DNA of 64,000 bases from assembly GCA_025149125.1 (NCBI GenBank), contig CP102272.1, positions 1,178,001 to 1,242,000 on the forward strand, given 5' to 3'. Under the pieces are notes generated by a model. That model saw only the letters and a program-made list of their open reading frames with translations, was not told the origin of the DNA and made no database searches. A program made the translations under genes and the position numbers. The DNA is from [Clostridium] asparagiforme DSM 15981 (GTDB lineage: Bacteria; Bacillota; Clostridia; Lachnospirales; Lachnospiraceae). The stretch's first letter is position 1, and every line of letters starts with the position of its first letter. This document shows, piece by piece, positions 31,587 to 40,371 of the stretch.

Positions 31587-33134
31587 CTATACGAAATAAT
31601 CCCCGTACTGTTCTTTCAAATACTCTACGATCTCCCGCTCGCTTTTCCCCGCCAGCTCCAACACAAAGCTGGAGGCCAGAAAACGGTGCTTTAAGGTGGA
31701 GAAGCCCCGGGCCAGGAGACGGTCGATGTCGTCCTGGCTCACGAAGAAGTTCAGGCGGATCACCGGCAGGTTCTGGGCGTTTAAGATGTTGAAAATGCGG
31801 GAGGAGAAGCAGAAAATGCAGTCGTACTCCAGCTCCTCCAGCCGGTGGATCTCGTTGATGTTGAAGGTGCCCTTCCATTCCAGGGCCACGTACTCCCGGA
31901 TCTGCTCAAGAAAGAAGCTGACCCGCTCAAAGTTGATGCTGGTGACCACCACGATTTTTTGGCGGTGGCGGTCCACGATGCGGTTGCGCAGGACGTGCTT
32001 CTGTACCAGCAGCGTCAGGGTGGAGAAGTGTTCGTCCATAAAGGCGAAGTTGTAGGCGGCCTTGAAATATACCCCGTATTTCTGGATGATCTGGTAGAGG
32101 TTCAAAAACTGTTCCCGGGTATTTTCCACGGTCTTATCCACAAAGGTGCAGTGAAAGTGGTTGAGCGTGATCTCGCGGTAAAAATAGCTGTACAGCTCGT
32201 CCAGGAATTCTTCCCGGATGGAAAATGGCTCGGGCAGGCTGGCCACCACTTGCTCGGCGAACTGCTCCGTGGTCTGCCACAGCCGCCCGTCAAAGGGAAA
32301 TTCCAGGCTGCGGGAAAAATTGAGCATGCTTAAGGCCACGTTGTAAAGCCGGTTCTCCCGGGGATTGTCCGAGAAATGCATGTTGAGCGGAGCCAGGGGC
32401 AGGCGGTAGGAGAACTGCATGGACTCGTCTATGGGGCGGCTCTGCATGAGACAGATGAATAGCAGCAGGAACTTCTTGGACGGGTAGTTTAAGGACAGTC
32501 CGGCGTCCGCCAGAAATGCGTTCAGCTGTTTTACCGCGCTTTCGGAGGTCTTTTGCAGACAGTCCGCGGCCTGGTCGTAGCTCTGCTTTTCCAGGGGCGT
32601 GTTGGCGAAGCGGGCCTCGATGCGGTTCTCGTCCGTAAATTCCAGCAGGGGATGGAGAATGTCGATGACAAGAAACCGCAGCTGCAGCTCGTCCCCCTCG
32701 ATGGACAGCCCTTTTTTCTTCAGGGTTACCAGCTGCAGGCCGTGGTCGGAGAGCAGCCGCCGCAAATTGGCCGTGTCCTGCTTTTTCGTGGTCAGAGACA
32801 GGCCCCAGCTCTCATACAGAGAGGAGGCGTTCACATATCCCTGGAAGAAAATGGTAACGATTACCACCCGGATCCGCTCCGCCCAGGAACTGGCGTAGTC
32901 CTCCATGCTGATGCCCTTGATAAAGTCCACAAATTCCTTGTAGCTCACCCGGCTCAAGCACCAGCCCTTTTTGATCTCGATCATGGGGGCCGCAGAGTAG
33001 AGGTTGATCTGCTCGATGGCCCGGCGGATGGAGATTTCATTTTTCTCAAACTGCATCGCCACCTTGGGCAGGGGGATGCTCTGGCGCTTCTGGATGAAGC
33101 GCAGCAGGCTTAGATCGTCGTAGCTGAGGCCCAT
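31587..33134 (-). CDS. Mga/BglG-type helix-turn-helix regulator
   Basis: A 515-residue regulator of the Mga/AtxA/BglG-like class. Two N-terminal winged helices (about 8-60, SIPLPKVAMQFEKNEISIRRAIEQI; and about 90-160, VNASSLYESWGLS, TANLRRLLSDHGLQLV) are followed by PRD-like helical domains (about 180-400) and a C-terminal EIIB-like region (IVVVTSINFERVSFFLEQI, YDCIFCFSSRIFNIL). Such proteins activate sugar operons when their PRDs are modified by PTS components. It is divergent from the PTS operon at 33331. The EIIB-like part shows no obvious phosphorylatable cysteine near its P-loop position. Confidence 0.82.
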   Translation of the reverse strand: MGLSYDDLSLLRFIQKRQSIPLPKVAMQFEKNEISIRRAIEQINLYSAAPMIEIKKGWCLSRVSYKEFVDFIKGISMEDYASSWAERIRVVIVTIFFQGYVNASSLYESWGLSLTTKKQDTANLRRLLSDHGLQLVTLKKKGLSIEGDELQLRFLVIDILHPLLEFTDENRIEARFANTPLEKQSYDQAADCLQKTSESAVKQLNAFLADAGLSLNYPSKKFLLLFICLMQSRPIDESMQFSYRLPLAPLNMHFSDNPRENRLYNVALSMLNFSRSLEFPFDGRLWQTTEQFAEQVVASLPEPFSIREEFLDELYSYFYREITLNHFHCTFVDKTVENTREQFLNLYQIIQKYGVYFKAAYNFAFMDEHFSTLTLLVQKHVLRNRIVDRHRQKIVVVTSINFERVSFFLEQIREYVALEWKGTFNINEIHRLEELEYDCIFCFSSRIFNILNAQNLPVIRLNFFVSQDDIDRLLARGFSTLKHRFLASSFVLELAGKSEREIVEYLKEQYGDYFV

Positions 33135-33230
33135 CTGTGAGACCCTCCTTATCCCGTTTTGTAGTTCTGTTTATTTTGATTATAAATTTAGGGGCAACTA
33201 AACGCAACAATAACTTGTACTTTTTTTGCC

Positions 33231-33259
33231 TTGAAGCAACCATTCCAATCTGCGATAAT
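33231..33259 (+). promoter_or_regulatory. PTS operon promoter
   Basis: TTGAAG (33231-33236), 17-base spacer, GATAAT (33254-33259), giving transcription start near 33266 and a 65-base leader to the PTS gene. The AT-rich region upstream, shared with the divergent regulator gene, is where an activator would bind. Confidence 0.68.
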
Positions 33260-33330
33260 AAAGCCAGTTCATAAGGCGCCTTTAGATCAAACGAAACAAA
33301 ACGACATATCAACGTAAGAGAGGGAAACAT

Positions 33331-34905
33331 ATGAGTACAAAAAAGTCTAGCTGGAAGGACAGCATTCAGACCTTCGGCCGCTCCCTGCTGCTGCCCATCG
33401 CGCTGCTGGCGCCGATCGGAATGGTAATGGGTATCTGCAGTGCAATGGGACAGTCCTACATGATTGAAAAGTTCCCGTTTTTGGGAAATGAGATTCTTAA
33501 ACTGGTTTTATCGAGCTTACAGACCATCACCAGCATCGTGTTCAACAACATTCCGCTGCTGTTCGCCATGGGCGTTGCCCAGGGAATGGCGAAAAATGAG
33601 AAGGGCATCGCCGTGTTCTCCTCAGCGGTGGGCTATCTGACCCTGAACGTGGTCATGAGCGTTTACCTGAAAGCAACCGGCACCATGGCCGACGTAGCTG
33701 TGGCGGCCCAGGTGGGCCAGGGTACGGTGCTGGGAATCCAGACCCTGAAAATTGAGGCCCTGGGCGGTCTGATCTCCGGCCTGGTGGCCGCCAAGGTGGC
33801 GGACCGGTTCTACCGGCTGGAGCTGCCCCTGGCATTTGCCTTCTTTGGCGGCAAGAAGTCCATCCCGATCATCACCTTTGTCTGCATGATCCCCATCGGC
33901 CTGGTGATCCCGGTGATCTGGAACGTGCTGACCAGCTTCCTGATCAGTATCTCCTTCATTTTCACCGCTCCCTATGTCGGAAATGCTGTGTATTACACCT
34001 TAAACCGGGCGCTGATTCCCTTCGGCCTGCACCATGTATTGGCTTCCCTGGTGCGTTTTACCGAGGCGGGCGGCACCTACATGATCAACGGAACCGAGTA
34101 TGTGGGTATCTTAAATGCGACCAACGAGATTCTGTTTAACTTAGGACCCACCAGCGAATACTGGAAACAGCTCATGCCCACCCTGACCAGCTACCTGGGC
34201 GGCGCGCAGATGCTGACCACTTTGTTCCGCGTACCGGCCATCGGCCTGGCAATGTACCACACGTCGTTCCTGAAGAACCGCAAGATCGCCAAGGGCGTGA
34301 TCCTGACCTGCTGCCTGACCGCGTTTCTGGGCAACATCACCGAGCCGTTGGAGTTCTCCTTCCTGTTTATTTCACCGCCGCTGTTCATCCTGTACTGTGT
34401 GATGTGCGGTATCGGCGCGATCCCTTACCAGATGTTAAACATCTGTATCGGATATATCCGGGGAACGATTTTCGACTTCGGTATTTTCGGACTGCTGTAT
34501 GAGGACACCCAGTGGATCGGCCTTGTGATCCTGGGAATCATCAACTTTGTAGTTTTCTATTTCGTTTTCAAGTGGTTTATTGTAAAATTCAATCTGGAGA
34601 CGCCGGGACGGGAAGCGTTCGAGATTGAGGAATCTGCCAGCACGCTGCTCAAGGAAAAGAACTGGCCCGCCATCGCGGCTATCGTCATCGAGGGCCTGGG
34701 CGGTAAGGAAAATATCGTCAATGTGGAGAACTGTATCTCCCGTCTGCGCGTGGATTTGAAGGATCCGAATAAGGTGGATCAGGTCAAGATCAAGGATTCG
34801 GGCTGCGCGGGTATTTTCTTCCCGTCCGCCAACCACATCCATGTGGTGTTCGGCCCCCATGTGGAGTTTGTCCGCCACGCAGTGGACGATTCTTTGAAAA
34901 AATAA
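33331..34905 (+). CDS. PTS enzyme IICB, glucose/alpha-glucoside family
   Basis: A 524-residue membrane permease that imports and phosphorylates a sugar. The EIIC part (about 1-415) has about ten membrane spans, the LIPFGLHHVLASLVRFTEAGG segment and GNITEPLEFSFLFISP, a strong signature of the glucose-superfamily EIIC. The EIIB domain (about 450-524) has the phosphorylated Cys468 in VENCISRLRVDL. There is no EIIA domain; a separate EIIA is encoded at 36421. The linked GH4 enzyme points to an alpha-glycoside rather than free glucose or GlcNAc. Confidence 0.93.
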   Translation: MSTKKSSWKDSIQTFGRSLLLPIALLAPIGMVMGICSAMGQSYMIEKFPFLGNEILKLVLSSLQTITSIVFNNIPLLFAMGVAQGMAKNEKGIAVFSSAVGYLTLNVVMSVYLKATGTMADVAVAAQVGQGTVLGIQTLKIEALGGLISGLVAAKVADRFYRLELPLAFAFFGGKKSIPIITFVCMIPIGLVIPVIWNVLTSFLISISFIFTAPYVGNAVYYTLNRALIPFGLHHVLASLVRFTEAGGTYMINGTEYVGILNATNEILFNLGPTSEYWKQLMPTLTSYLGGAQMLTTLFRVPAIGLAMYHTSFLKNRKIAKGVILTCCLTAFLGNITEPLEFSFLFISPPLFILYCVMCGIGAIPYQMLNICIGYIRGTIFDFGIFGLLYEDTQWIGLVILGIINFVVFYFVFKWFIVKFNLETPGREAFEIEESASTLLKEKNWPAIAAIVIEGLGGKENIVNVENCISRLRVDLKDPNKVDQVKIKDSGCAGIFFPSANHIHVVFGPHVEFVRHAVDDSLKK

Positions 34906-34915
34906 GAGGTGAACA

Positions 34916-36280
34916 ATGCGAGCTTTATATGATTCGAAAAGTAAACTGGACGACCGGGGGATCAAGGCGCTGCTCAGTGAGACGGAAAAGTACCGGACCT
35001 GGCTGAAGGTGGAGGCCGCCCTGGCCCTGGCTCAGGCGGAGGAGGGATTCATTCCCCGGGAGGCGGCCCAGGATATCGCCTCCGTCCGCTTTGAGGATCT
35101 GGACCTGGCGGAGATGGAGCGCATCAAGGCCAGGGTGGGACACGGCTTCGTGCCCTTTGTGAAGGTGCTGGTGAAAGCCTGCCGCGGGGAGGGCGCAAAA
35201 TACGTCCACTATGGGGTCACCACCCAGAATATCCAGCAGACCTCCCAGCTCTACATTACAAAAGAAGTCAACCGGGTGTTCAAGAGCTTTATCGCGGACA
35301 TTCTGGACAATCTGGGAACCCTGGCCGGGGACAACGCGGACACGGTGATGGCTGGGCGGACCCACGGAAAGCACGCCATTCCCATTACCTACGGCTACAA
35401 GGTGTCCGTGTACATCAGCGAGCTGTTAAACAGCTTAGAGCGGCTGGAGGAGTGCGAGAAGCGGGTGTTCGTTGCCATGATGGGCGGCGCGGTGGGCGGA
35501 TTCAACGCCACCGGCCGGCCCGGCCGCAGGATTCAGGAGCGGGTGGCGGAAACGCTGGGCATGAGGCCCATGGACGTTCCCAGCCGTAATATGAGCCAGA
35601 TGAAGGTGGAGTACCTGATGAACCTGTCCCTGCTGTGCAATACGCTGCACAAGATGGCGGAAGAGGTCTATTACACTGGCATCGAGGAGTTTTCCGAGGT
35701 CAGCGAGTCCTTCACGCCGGGCACCATCGGCAGCTCCACCATGCCCCAGAAGATCAACCCCAAGCTGGCCAAGGGCATTATCGCTAACTCCCAGAAGCTG
35801 TATTCCCTGTCCACCACCGGGCTTTACTCTGCGGTGCGGATGTTCGAGGGCGACAGCAGCTCCTACATGCTCTTTGACGGGCTGATGGAGGAAGGGCTGG
35901 AGCTGGCCACCGAGGTGCTGATCCGCGGGGAAGAGCTGACGCGGACCCTGCATGTGAACCGGGAGCGGATGTTGCAGAATGTAAATCTGAACCGGGGACT
36001 GGACAACAGCGAGTACGTGATGATGAACGTGGCCGCCAGGCTTGGTAAGGATAAGGCCCACGAGCTGATGTACGACAAGGCCATGAAGGTGGAACTGGAA
36101 GGCCGGGATTATCTGAGCGTGCTTTTGGAGGACGACGGGATCACCGCCATGTTCTCGGAGGAGGAACTGCGCAGCATGATCGATCCGGCCAGCTATACCG
36201 GGCTTTGCAGCGAGATTGCGGCGGATATGGCCGGGAAGGCCAGGACGGCGGCAGGGGAGCTTAGGGCGCGGATTGGATAA
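34916..36280 (+). CDS. Fumarase/aspartase-superfamily lyase, adenylosuccinate lyase-like
   Basis: A 454-residue C-N or C-O lyase of the superfamily that releases fumarate or related acids. Characteristic parts: YVHYGVTTQNIQQTSQ near residue 98, GRTHGKHAIPITYGYK near 146, and the signature loop GSSTMPQKINPKLAK near 272. Closest in feel to adenylosuccinate lyase and carboxymuconate cycloisomerase, but it sits 10 bases after the PTS permease and before EIIA, GH4 and NagA-like genes, not in a purine operon. I infer a catabolic role in splitting an amino-acid- or succinyl-type conjugate released from the imported glycoside. An ordinary PurB placed by chance remains possible. Confidence 0.8.
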   Translation: MRALYDSKSKLDDRGIKALLSETEKYRTWLKVEAALALAQAEEGFIPREAAQDIASVRFEDLDLAEMERIKARVGHGFVPFVKVLVKACRGEGAKYVHYGVTTQNIQQTSQLYITKEVNRVFKSFIADILDNLGTLAGDNADTVMAGRTHGKHAIPITYGYKVSVYISELLNSLERLEECEKRVFVAMMGGAVGGFNATGRPGRRIQERVAETLGMRPMDVPSRNMSQMKVEYLMNLSLLCNTLHKMAEEVYYTGIEEFSEVSESFTPGTIGSSTMPQKINPKLAKGIIANSQKLYSLSTTGLYSAVRMFEGDSSSYMLFDGLMEEGLELATEVLIRGEELTRTLHVNRERMLQNVNLNRGLDNSEYVMMNVAARLGKDKAHELMYDKAMKVELEGRDYLSVLLEDDGITAMFSEEELRSMIDPASYTGLCSEIAADMAGKARTAAGELRARIG

Positions 36281-36304
36281 GAGGTCGTGAGACGCAGGGG
36301 TGGG

Positions 36305-36368
36305 CCGGCGGGAGCCGGGCCATCCGCGTTCCGGGAAAACTTCGGGCTGAACCGGCGGGAGCCGGGCC
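36305..36368. repeat. 17-bp direct repeat between the lyase and EIIA genes
   Basis: CCGGCGGGAGCCGGGCC occurs at 36305-36321 and again at 36352-36368, each internally capable of a small hairpin. They fill the 140-base gap between the lyase stop and the EIIA start, in contrast with the tight spacing between the PTS permease and lyase genes. Confidence 0.8.
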
Positions 36369-36420
36369 GCCCGGGAGCCTCCCGCAGTAACTGGAAGATA
36401 GAATTGGAGGAACGATCACA

Positions 36421-36882
36421 ATGGGACTGTTCGGACGTAAAAAAGTAGAGTTTGTATCCCCCATGGGCGGCAGGCTCATGCCGGTCACCGAGGTGCCGGA
36501 CCCGGCGTTTTCCTCGAAAATGCTGGGCGACGGGTTCGCGGTGGACTTAACCGACGGCCAGGTGGCGGCGCCCTTTGACGGGGAGGTCACCGCGGCATTT
36601 CCCACTGGCCACGCCTACGGTTTAAAACGGGCGGACGGCCTGGAGTGCCTGATCCACATCGGCATGGACACGGTCCAGCTGGAGGGCCGGGGCTTCGATG
36701 TAAAGGTTCAGGCCGGGGACAAGGTGAAAATGGGTCAGACGCTGGTGACGGTGGATCTGGACCTGGTAAGACAGAGCGGGAAATCTCTGATATCGCCGGT
36801 TGTATTTGTGAACGGCGAGGCGGTTACGCTGCTGAAAACCGGCGCGGTTGCCCGGGGCGAGGCGGATATCGTGAAGATTTGA
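36421..36882 (+). CDS. PTS enzyme IIA, glucose family
   Basis: A 153-residue phosphocarrier that passes phosphate from HPr to the EIIB domain of the permease. The phosphorylated residue is His79 in GLECLIHIGMDTV, within the beta-sandwich fold typical of IIA-Glc (VAAPFDGEVTAAFPTGHAYGL, VQAGDKVKMGQTLVTVD). Length matches stand-alone IIA proteins. Its position inside the operon shows it serves the IICB permease. Confidence 0.94.
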   Translation: MGLFGRKKVEFVSPMGGRLMPVTEVPDPAFSSKMLGDGFAVDLTDGQVAAPFDGEVTAAFPTGHAYGLKRADGLECLIHIGMDTVQLEGRGFDVKVQAGDKVKMGQTLVTVDLDLVRQSGKSLISPVVFVNGEAVTLLKTGAVARGEADIVKI

Positions 36883-36976
36883 GAGCAGCCGCAGGGGAGT
36901 ATTGGCTGATCAGCGGGGGATGCGGCGGCGGAACGGCGTATCCCCTTTTTATAAATGGAAAAGAGGGAGTATCGGG

Positions 36977-38299
36977 ATGAGAGAATCGCATATTATTACA
37001 ATCGCAGGCGCGGGGAGCGCGCGGGTGCCGGCCCTGGTGGGGACATTGGTCAACTATAAGGAGCGTTTTCCGCTCTCTAAGATCATTTTCTATGATATTG
37101 ACAACGAGCGCATGGGTCTGATGGAGGATTACGACCGGCTGGTGCTGAAATGTTTTTACCCGGAGTGCGAGGTGGTGTTCACTACGGACGAGGACGAGGC
37201 TTACCGGGAGACGGATTTCGTGTTCTGCCAGATGCGGGTGGGCAAGACGGCCATGCGGTCTTTGGACGAGAAAATTCCGCTGCGCTACGGGCTGGTGGGT
37301 CAGGAAACCTGCGGGCCGGGCGGATTTGCCTACGGAATGCGCTCGCTGGGAGCCATGAAACACATGGTGGAGAAGGTGCGCTCTTACTCCAAGGACACCT
37401 GGATTTTAAATTACACCAACCCGGCGGCCATCGTGGCCCTGGGGCTGGACAAGATGTTCCCCGAGGACAAGCGGATTTTAAATCTCTGCGACCAGCCGTT
37501 TTCCCTGATGAAGAGCTACGCCAAGATTCTGGGCGTGCCCCAGGAAAAGCTGCGGGCCAGATATTTCGGCCTGAACCATTTCGGGTGGTTTACGGAGCTT
37601 AAGGATACGGACGGAAACGACCATTTCGACACCCTGCGGGCCTATCTGCGGGACCACGACTTCCAGCCCTTTAACGCGGAGCAGCGCTCCAAATCCTGGC
37701 TGGACACCTACGTGCGGGTGAACCAATATATGAAGTTCATCGACGAGTACATTCCCACCACCTATTTGCAGTATTACATGTTCCCGGAGGAGATCGCGGC
37801 GGAGAGCGACCCGGCGTACACCCGGGCGGACGAGTCCAGGGATTCCCGGGAAAAGGAAGTGTTCGAGGTCTGCGCCAGGGCGAAGGGACGGGACAGTATG
37901 GAGGGGCTGGAAATGCTGACCAACAGCGTGTTCGGCAACCTGATGGTGGAGGTGGCGGAGTCCATCGCCTACGATTTAAACCGGGAGTTTATCGTGCTGG
38001 TGCGCAACGACGGCATCATCGGCAATTTTGAACCGGACGCGATCGTGGAGGTGGCCGGGACCATTGGAAAGGATGGCGCCAAGGGGTATCCATTTGGGGA
38101 CATTTCACCTTATTACAAGGGGCTGATGGAAGGGCAGTATGCGTATGAGCTGCTGACCGTGGAGGCGTTTTTGGAACAGGATTATACCAAGGCGTTGAAG
38201 GCGCTGATTTTGAACCGCTCTGTGGTGGACCCGTCCAAGGCCAAGGCGGTGCTGGATGATTTGATGGAAGCGAATAAGGATTACTGGACGTTGAAGTGA
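36977..38299 (+). CDS. Glycoside hydrolase family 4 phospho-glycosidase
   Basis: A 440-residue GH4 enzyme, the family that cleaves 6-phospho-glycosides by an unusual NAD+ and Mn2+-dependent redox-elimination mechanism. The NAD site is ITIAGAGSARVPALVG at residues 7-22; metal ligands are in LNLCDQPFSL and GLNHFGWFTEL. Overall it is closest to the 6-phospho-alpha-glucosidase branch (AglA/GlvA/MalH). ATG 36977 has GAGGGAG upstream; a TTG-initiated extension from 36902 is not supported. It would hydrolyse the phosphorylated sugar delivered by the PTS. Confidence 0.92.
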   Translation: MRESHIITIAGAGSARVPALVGTLVNYKERFPLSKIIFYDIDNERMGLMEDYDRLVLKCFYPECEVVFTTDEDEAYRETDFVFCQMRVGKTAMRSLDEKIPLRYGLVGQETCGPGGFAYGMRSLGAMKHMVEKVRSYSKDTWILNYTNPAAIVALGLDKMFPEDKRILNLCDQPFSLMKSYAKILGVPQEKLRARYFGLNHFGWFTELKDTDGNDHFDTLRAYLRDHDFQPFNAEQRSKSWLDTYVRVNQYMKFIDEYIPTTYLQYYMFPEEIAAESDPAYTRADESRDSREKEVFEVCARAKGRDSMEGLEMLTNSVFGNLMVEVAESIAYDLNREFIVLVRNDGIIGNFEPDAIVEVAGTIGKDGAKGYPFGDISPYYKGLMEGQYAYELLTVEAFLEQDYTKALKALILNRSVVDPSKAKAVLDDLMEANKDYWTLK

Positions 38300-38421
38300 T
38301 AGGGCGAAGGCTGGGGCGCGAAGCGCCCGGCCGGGTACGGATGGCGGAGTGACGTATCGGGCGCGGCGCCGTCCGGCCACGGTGTAATGGTAAAATTTAC
38401 ATATTTTTGGGGGAACATGCG

Positions 38422-39621
38422 ATGATTCTACATTCGAAACACATCATCCTGGAGGACCGGGAATTTGACGGCTTTTTGGAGCTTCAGGACGGGAAAATCA
38501 AGGGGCTTTACAGCGCCTGGGACGGCCCGTACCGGGATTTCGGGGATCAGGTGATCCTGCCGGGATTTATGGATATCCACATCCACGGGTGGGCCACCGG
38601 CTCCTTCTGGTTTGAAAAGACCGCAGGGGCGGTGGGGGAGATGTGCCGCACCCTGCCCTACGCCGGGGTCACGTCCTTTTTGGCTACCTCGGGGGCGGAC
38701 ACCATCCCGGAGATCAAGCGCTGCATCGCGGCGGCGGACGAGGCTTACGAGGCGGGATATCCCGGGGCGGAGATGCTGGGCGTGCACCTGGAAGGACCGT
38801 TCATCAACCCTCAGTACCGGGGCATGCAGCGGGAGGAGTGCTGCATTGCTCCCAGTCTGGAAATGATGGAGGAGCTTTACGGCAGCTTCCGCCACCCACA
38901 GCTGTGCCGCCACATGACCATCGCCGTGGAGCGGGAGGGGGCCGGGGAGGTTCTTTCATTCTGCCGGAGCCACGGAATCCAGACCGCGGTGGGCCACAGC
39001 GCGGCCACCTTTGAGGAGATCCGGCGGATGCGGGAGTATGGGATCGGGGGAGTTACCCACACCTTCAGCGGCATGAGGGGCTTCCACCACCGGGAGCCGG
39101 GTGTGGCCGGGGCCGCCCTGTATTTCGACGATATGATGTGCGAGTTCGCCAAACAGACCGGCATGACGGTGAGCCACGAGGCCTTTGACATCGCCTACCG
39201 GATCAAGGGCAGCGGACGGATTATCCTGACCACGGATTGCAGCGGACTGGCCCAGACTCAGACCGAGTTCGACCACTATGTGCGGAAAATGAAGTTTGTG
39301 AAGGACGGGGACCGGCTTCGCATCGACCACTACGACGGGCGGCAGGAGTGGGTGAACCCCAGAGATTACGAGGCGGTGAAGGAGCTGGAGCTGAGCTACG
39401 CGGGTTCCGTCCAAAACATGGCAAAGCACACGCGGGTGGACTGGCAGGATATCATGCGCATGACCAGTCTGAATCCGGCCCGGTATATCCATGTGGATGA
39501 CCGCAAGGGAAGTATTGCGCCGGGAAAGGATGCGGATCTGACGATTCTGGATCAGGATTTGAATCTGGTCTGCGTCTATTGCAGGGGAAGGGAGATCGGA
39601 AATGAAATGTGCAGTCAGTGA
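38422..39621 (+). CDS. NagA-like amidohydrolase (N-acetylglucosamine-6-phosphate deacetylase family)
   Basis: A 399-residue amidohydrolase with the NagA set of motifs: PGFMDIHIHGW (metal HxH), GVHLEGPFINP, VGHSAAT, THTFSGMRGFHHREPG and the catalytic Asp in LTTDCSG. NagA removes the acetyl group from GlcNAc-6-phosphate; this protein may act on a related N-acyl amino sugar. ATG 38422 is preceded by GGGGGAA; a TTG at 38407 would add five residues. It overlaps the HAD gene by 20 bases. Confidence 0.88.
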   Translation: MILHSKHIILEDREFDGFLELQDGKIKGLYSAWDGPYRDFGDQVILPGFMDIHIHGWATGSFWFEKTAGAVGEMCRTLPYAGVTSFLATSGADTIPEIKRCIAAADEAYEAGYPGAEMLGVHLEGPFINPQYRGMQREECCIAPSLEMMEELYGSFRHPQLCRHMTIAVEREGAGEVLSFCRSHGIQTAVGHSAATFEEIRRMREYGIGGVTHTFSGMRGFHHREPGVAGAALYFDDMMCEFAKQTGMTVSHEAFDIAYRIKGSGRIILTTDCSGLAQTQTEFDHYVRKMKFVKDGDRLRIDHYDGRQEWVNPRDYEAVKELELSYAGSVQNMAKHTRVDWQDIMRMTSLNPARYIHVDDRKGSIAPGKDADLTILDQDLNLVCVYCRGREIGNEMCSQ

Positions 39622-40348
39622 TTTTGACCGGACCTTTTACGTGGACAGCCGGGTAAGTCCGCGCAATCTGGAGGCGGTGCGGGCCTGGCAGTCCGCGGGA
39701 AACTGGTTTGTGATCGCCACGGGCCGCAACGAGGCCTCCCTGCGCCAGCTCCTGGACGAGTACGGTGTGAAGCCGGATGCGCTGATCCTCAACAACGGCG
39801 CGGTGATTCTGGACCGGGAGTGGCGGGAATTGTTCTGTAAGCCAATCGGGAAGGAGACGGCCATGGAGGTGCTGCGCTACCTCCACGGTCTGGACGGCGA
39901 CGGCAGCGGCGTTTCCCTGCGCCATTACAAGGTGAATGTGCTCTCCGGGGCGGGAACCACCACCCAGAAGCCATGCAGCGGGGATTTGACCATCGACGAG
40001 GCCGGGGGCCTGGAGGAGATCGTGCAGATTCACCGGCGGCGGCCGGACGAAGCCTATATACGGGAGCTGTGCCGGGATTTGAACACCCGGTTTTCCGACA
40101 TTTCCGCTTACGCAAATGTGTGCAACGCGGATATTGTGGCCCACGGCGTGGACAAATCCGCAGCAGTGGGCTGGCTGGCCCGGTGGGCGGGGGGATTTGA
40201 CGAGATTCTGACCATCGGGGACAGCGCAAACGACGTGCGCATGATCCGGGAGTACGGCGGGGCTACGTTAAAAAGCGCGGCGTTGTCCGTGCAGGCCCTG
40301 GCCATGCGGGTGGTGGAGGATGTGGCGGAGTTTTTGGAGAGGGGTTAA
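39602..40348 (+). CDS. HAD-superfamily phosphatase, Cof type
   Basis: A 248-residue HAD hydrolase of the Cof/YbiV class, which dephosphorylates sugar phosphates. Motif I is SDFDRTFY (a DxD in which the second Asp is followed by Arg), motif II is VIATGRN, and motif IV is ILTIGDSANDVRMI. The cap domain (about 80-175) confers substrate choice. It ends the PTS operon and could release or recycle phosphosugar intermediates. The start overlaps the NagA-like gene. Confidence 0.88.
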   Translation: MKCAVSDFDRTFYVDSRVSPRNLEAVRAWQSAGNWFVIATGRNEASLRQLLDEYGVKPDALILNNGAVILDREWRELFCKPIGKETAMEVLRYLHGLDGDGSGVSLRHYKVNVLSGAGTTTQKPCSGDLTIDEAGGLEEIVQIHRRRPDEAYIRELCRDLNTRFSDISAYANVCNADIVAHGVDKSAAVGWLARWAGGFDEILTIGDSANDVRMIREYGGATLKSAALSVQALAMRVVEDVAEFLERG

Positions 40349-40371
40349 AATCAGAATCACCATCTGATTTT
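40347..40371. terminator. Bidirectional terminator inside two convergent coding ends
   Basis: A perfect 9-bp stem, AAAATCAGA (40347-40355) with TCTGATTTT (40363-40371), has T/A tails for both strands. It includes the stop region of the HAD gene on the left arm and the last codons of the minus-strand gene on the right arm, so the two transcripts terminate at their own coding ends. Confidence 0.85.
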
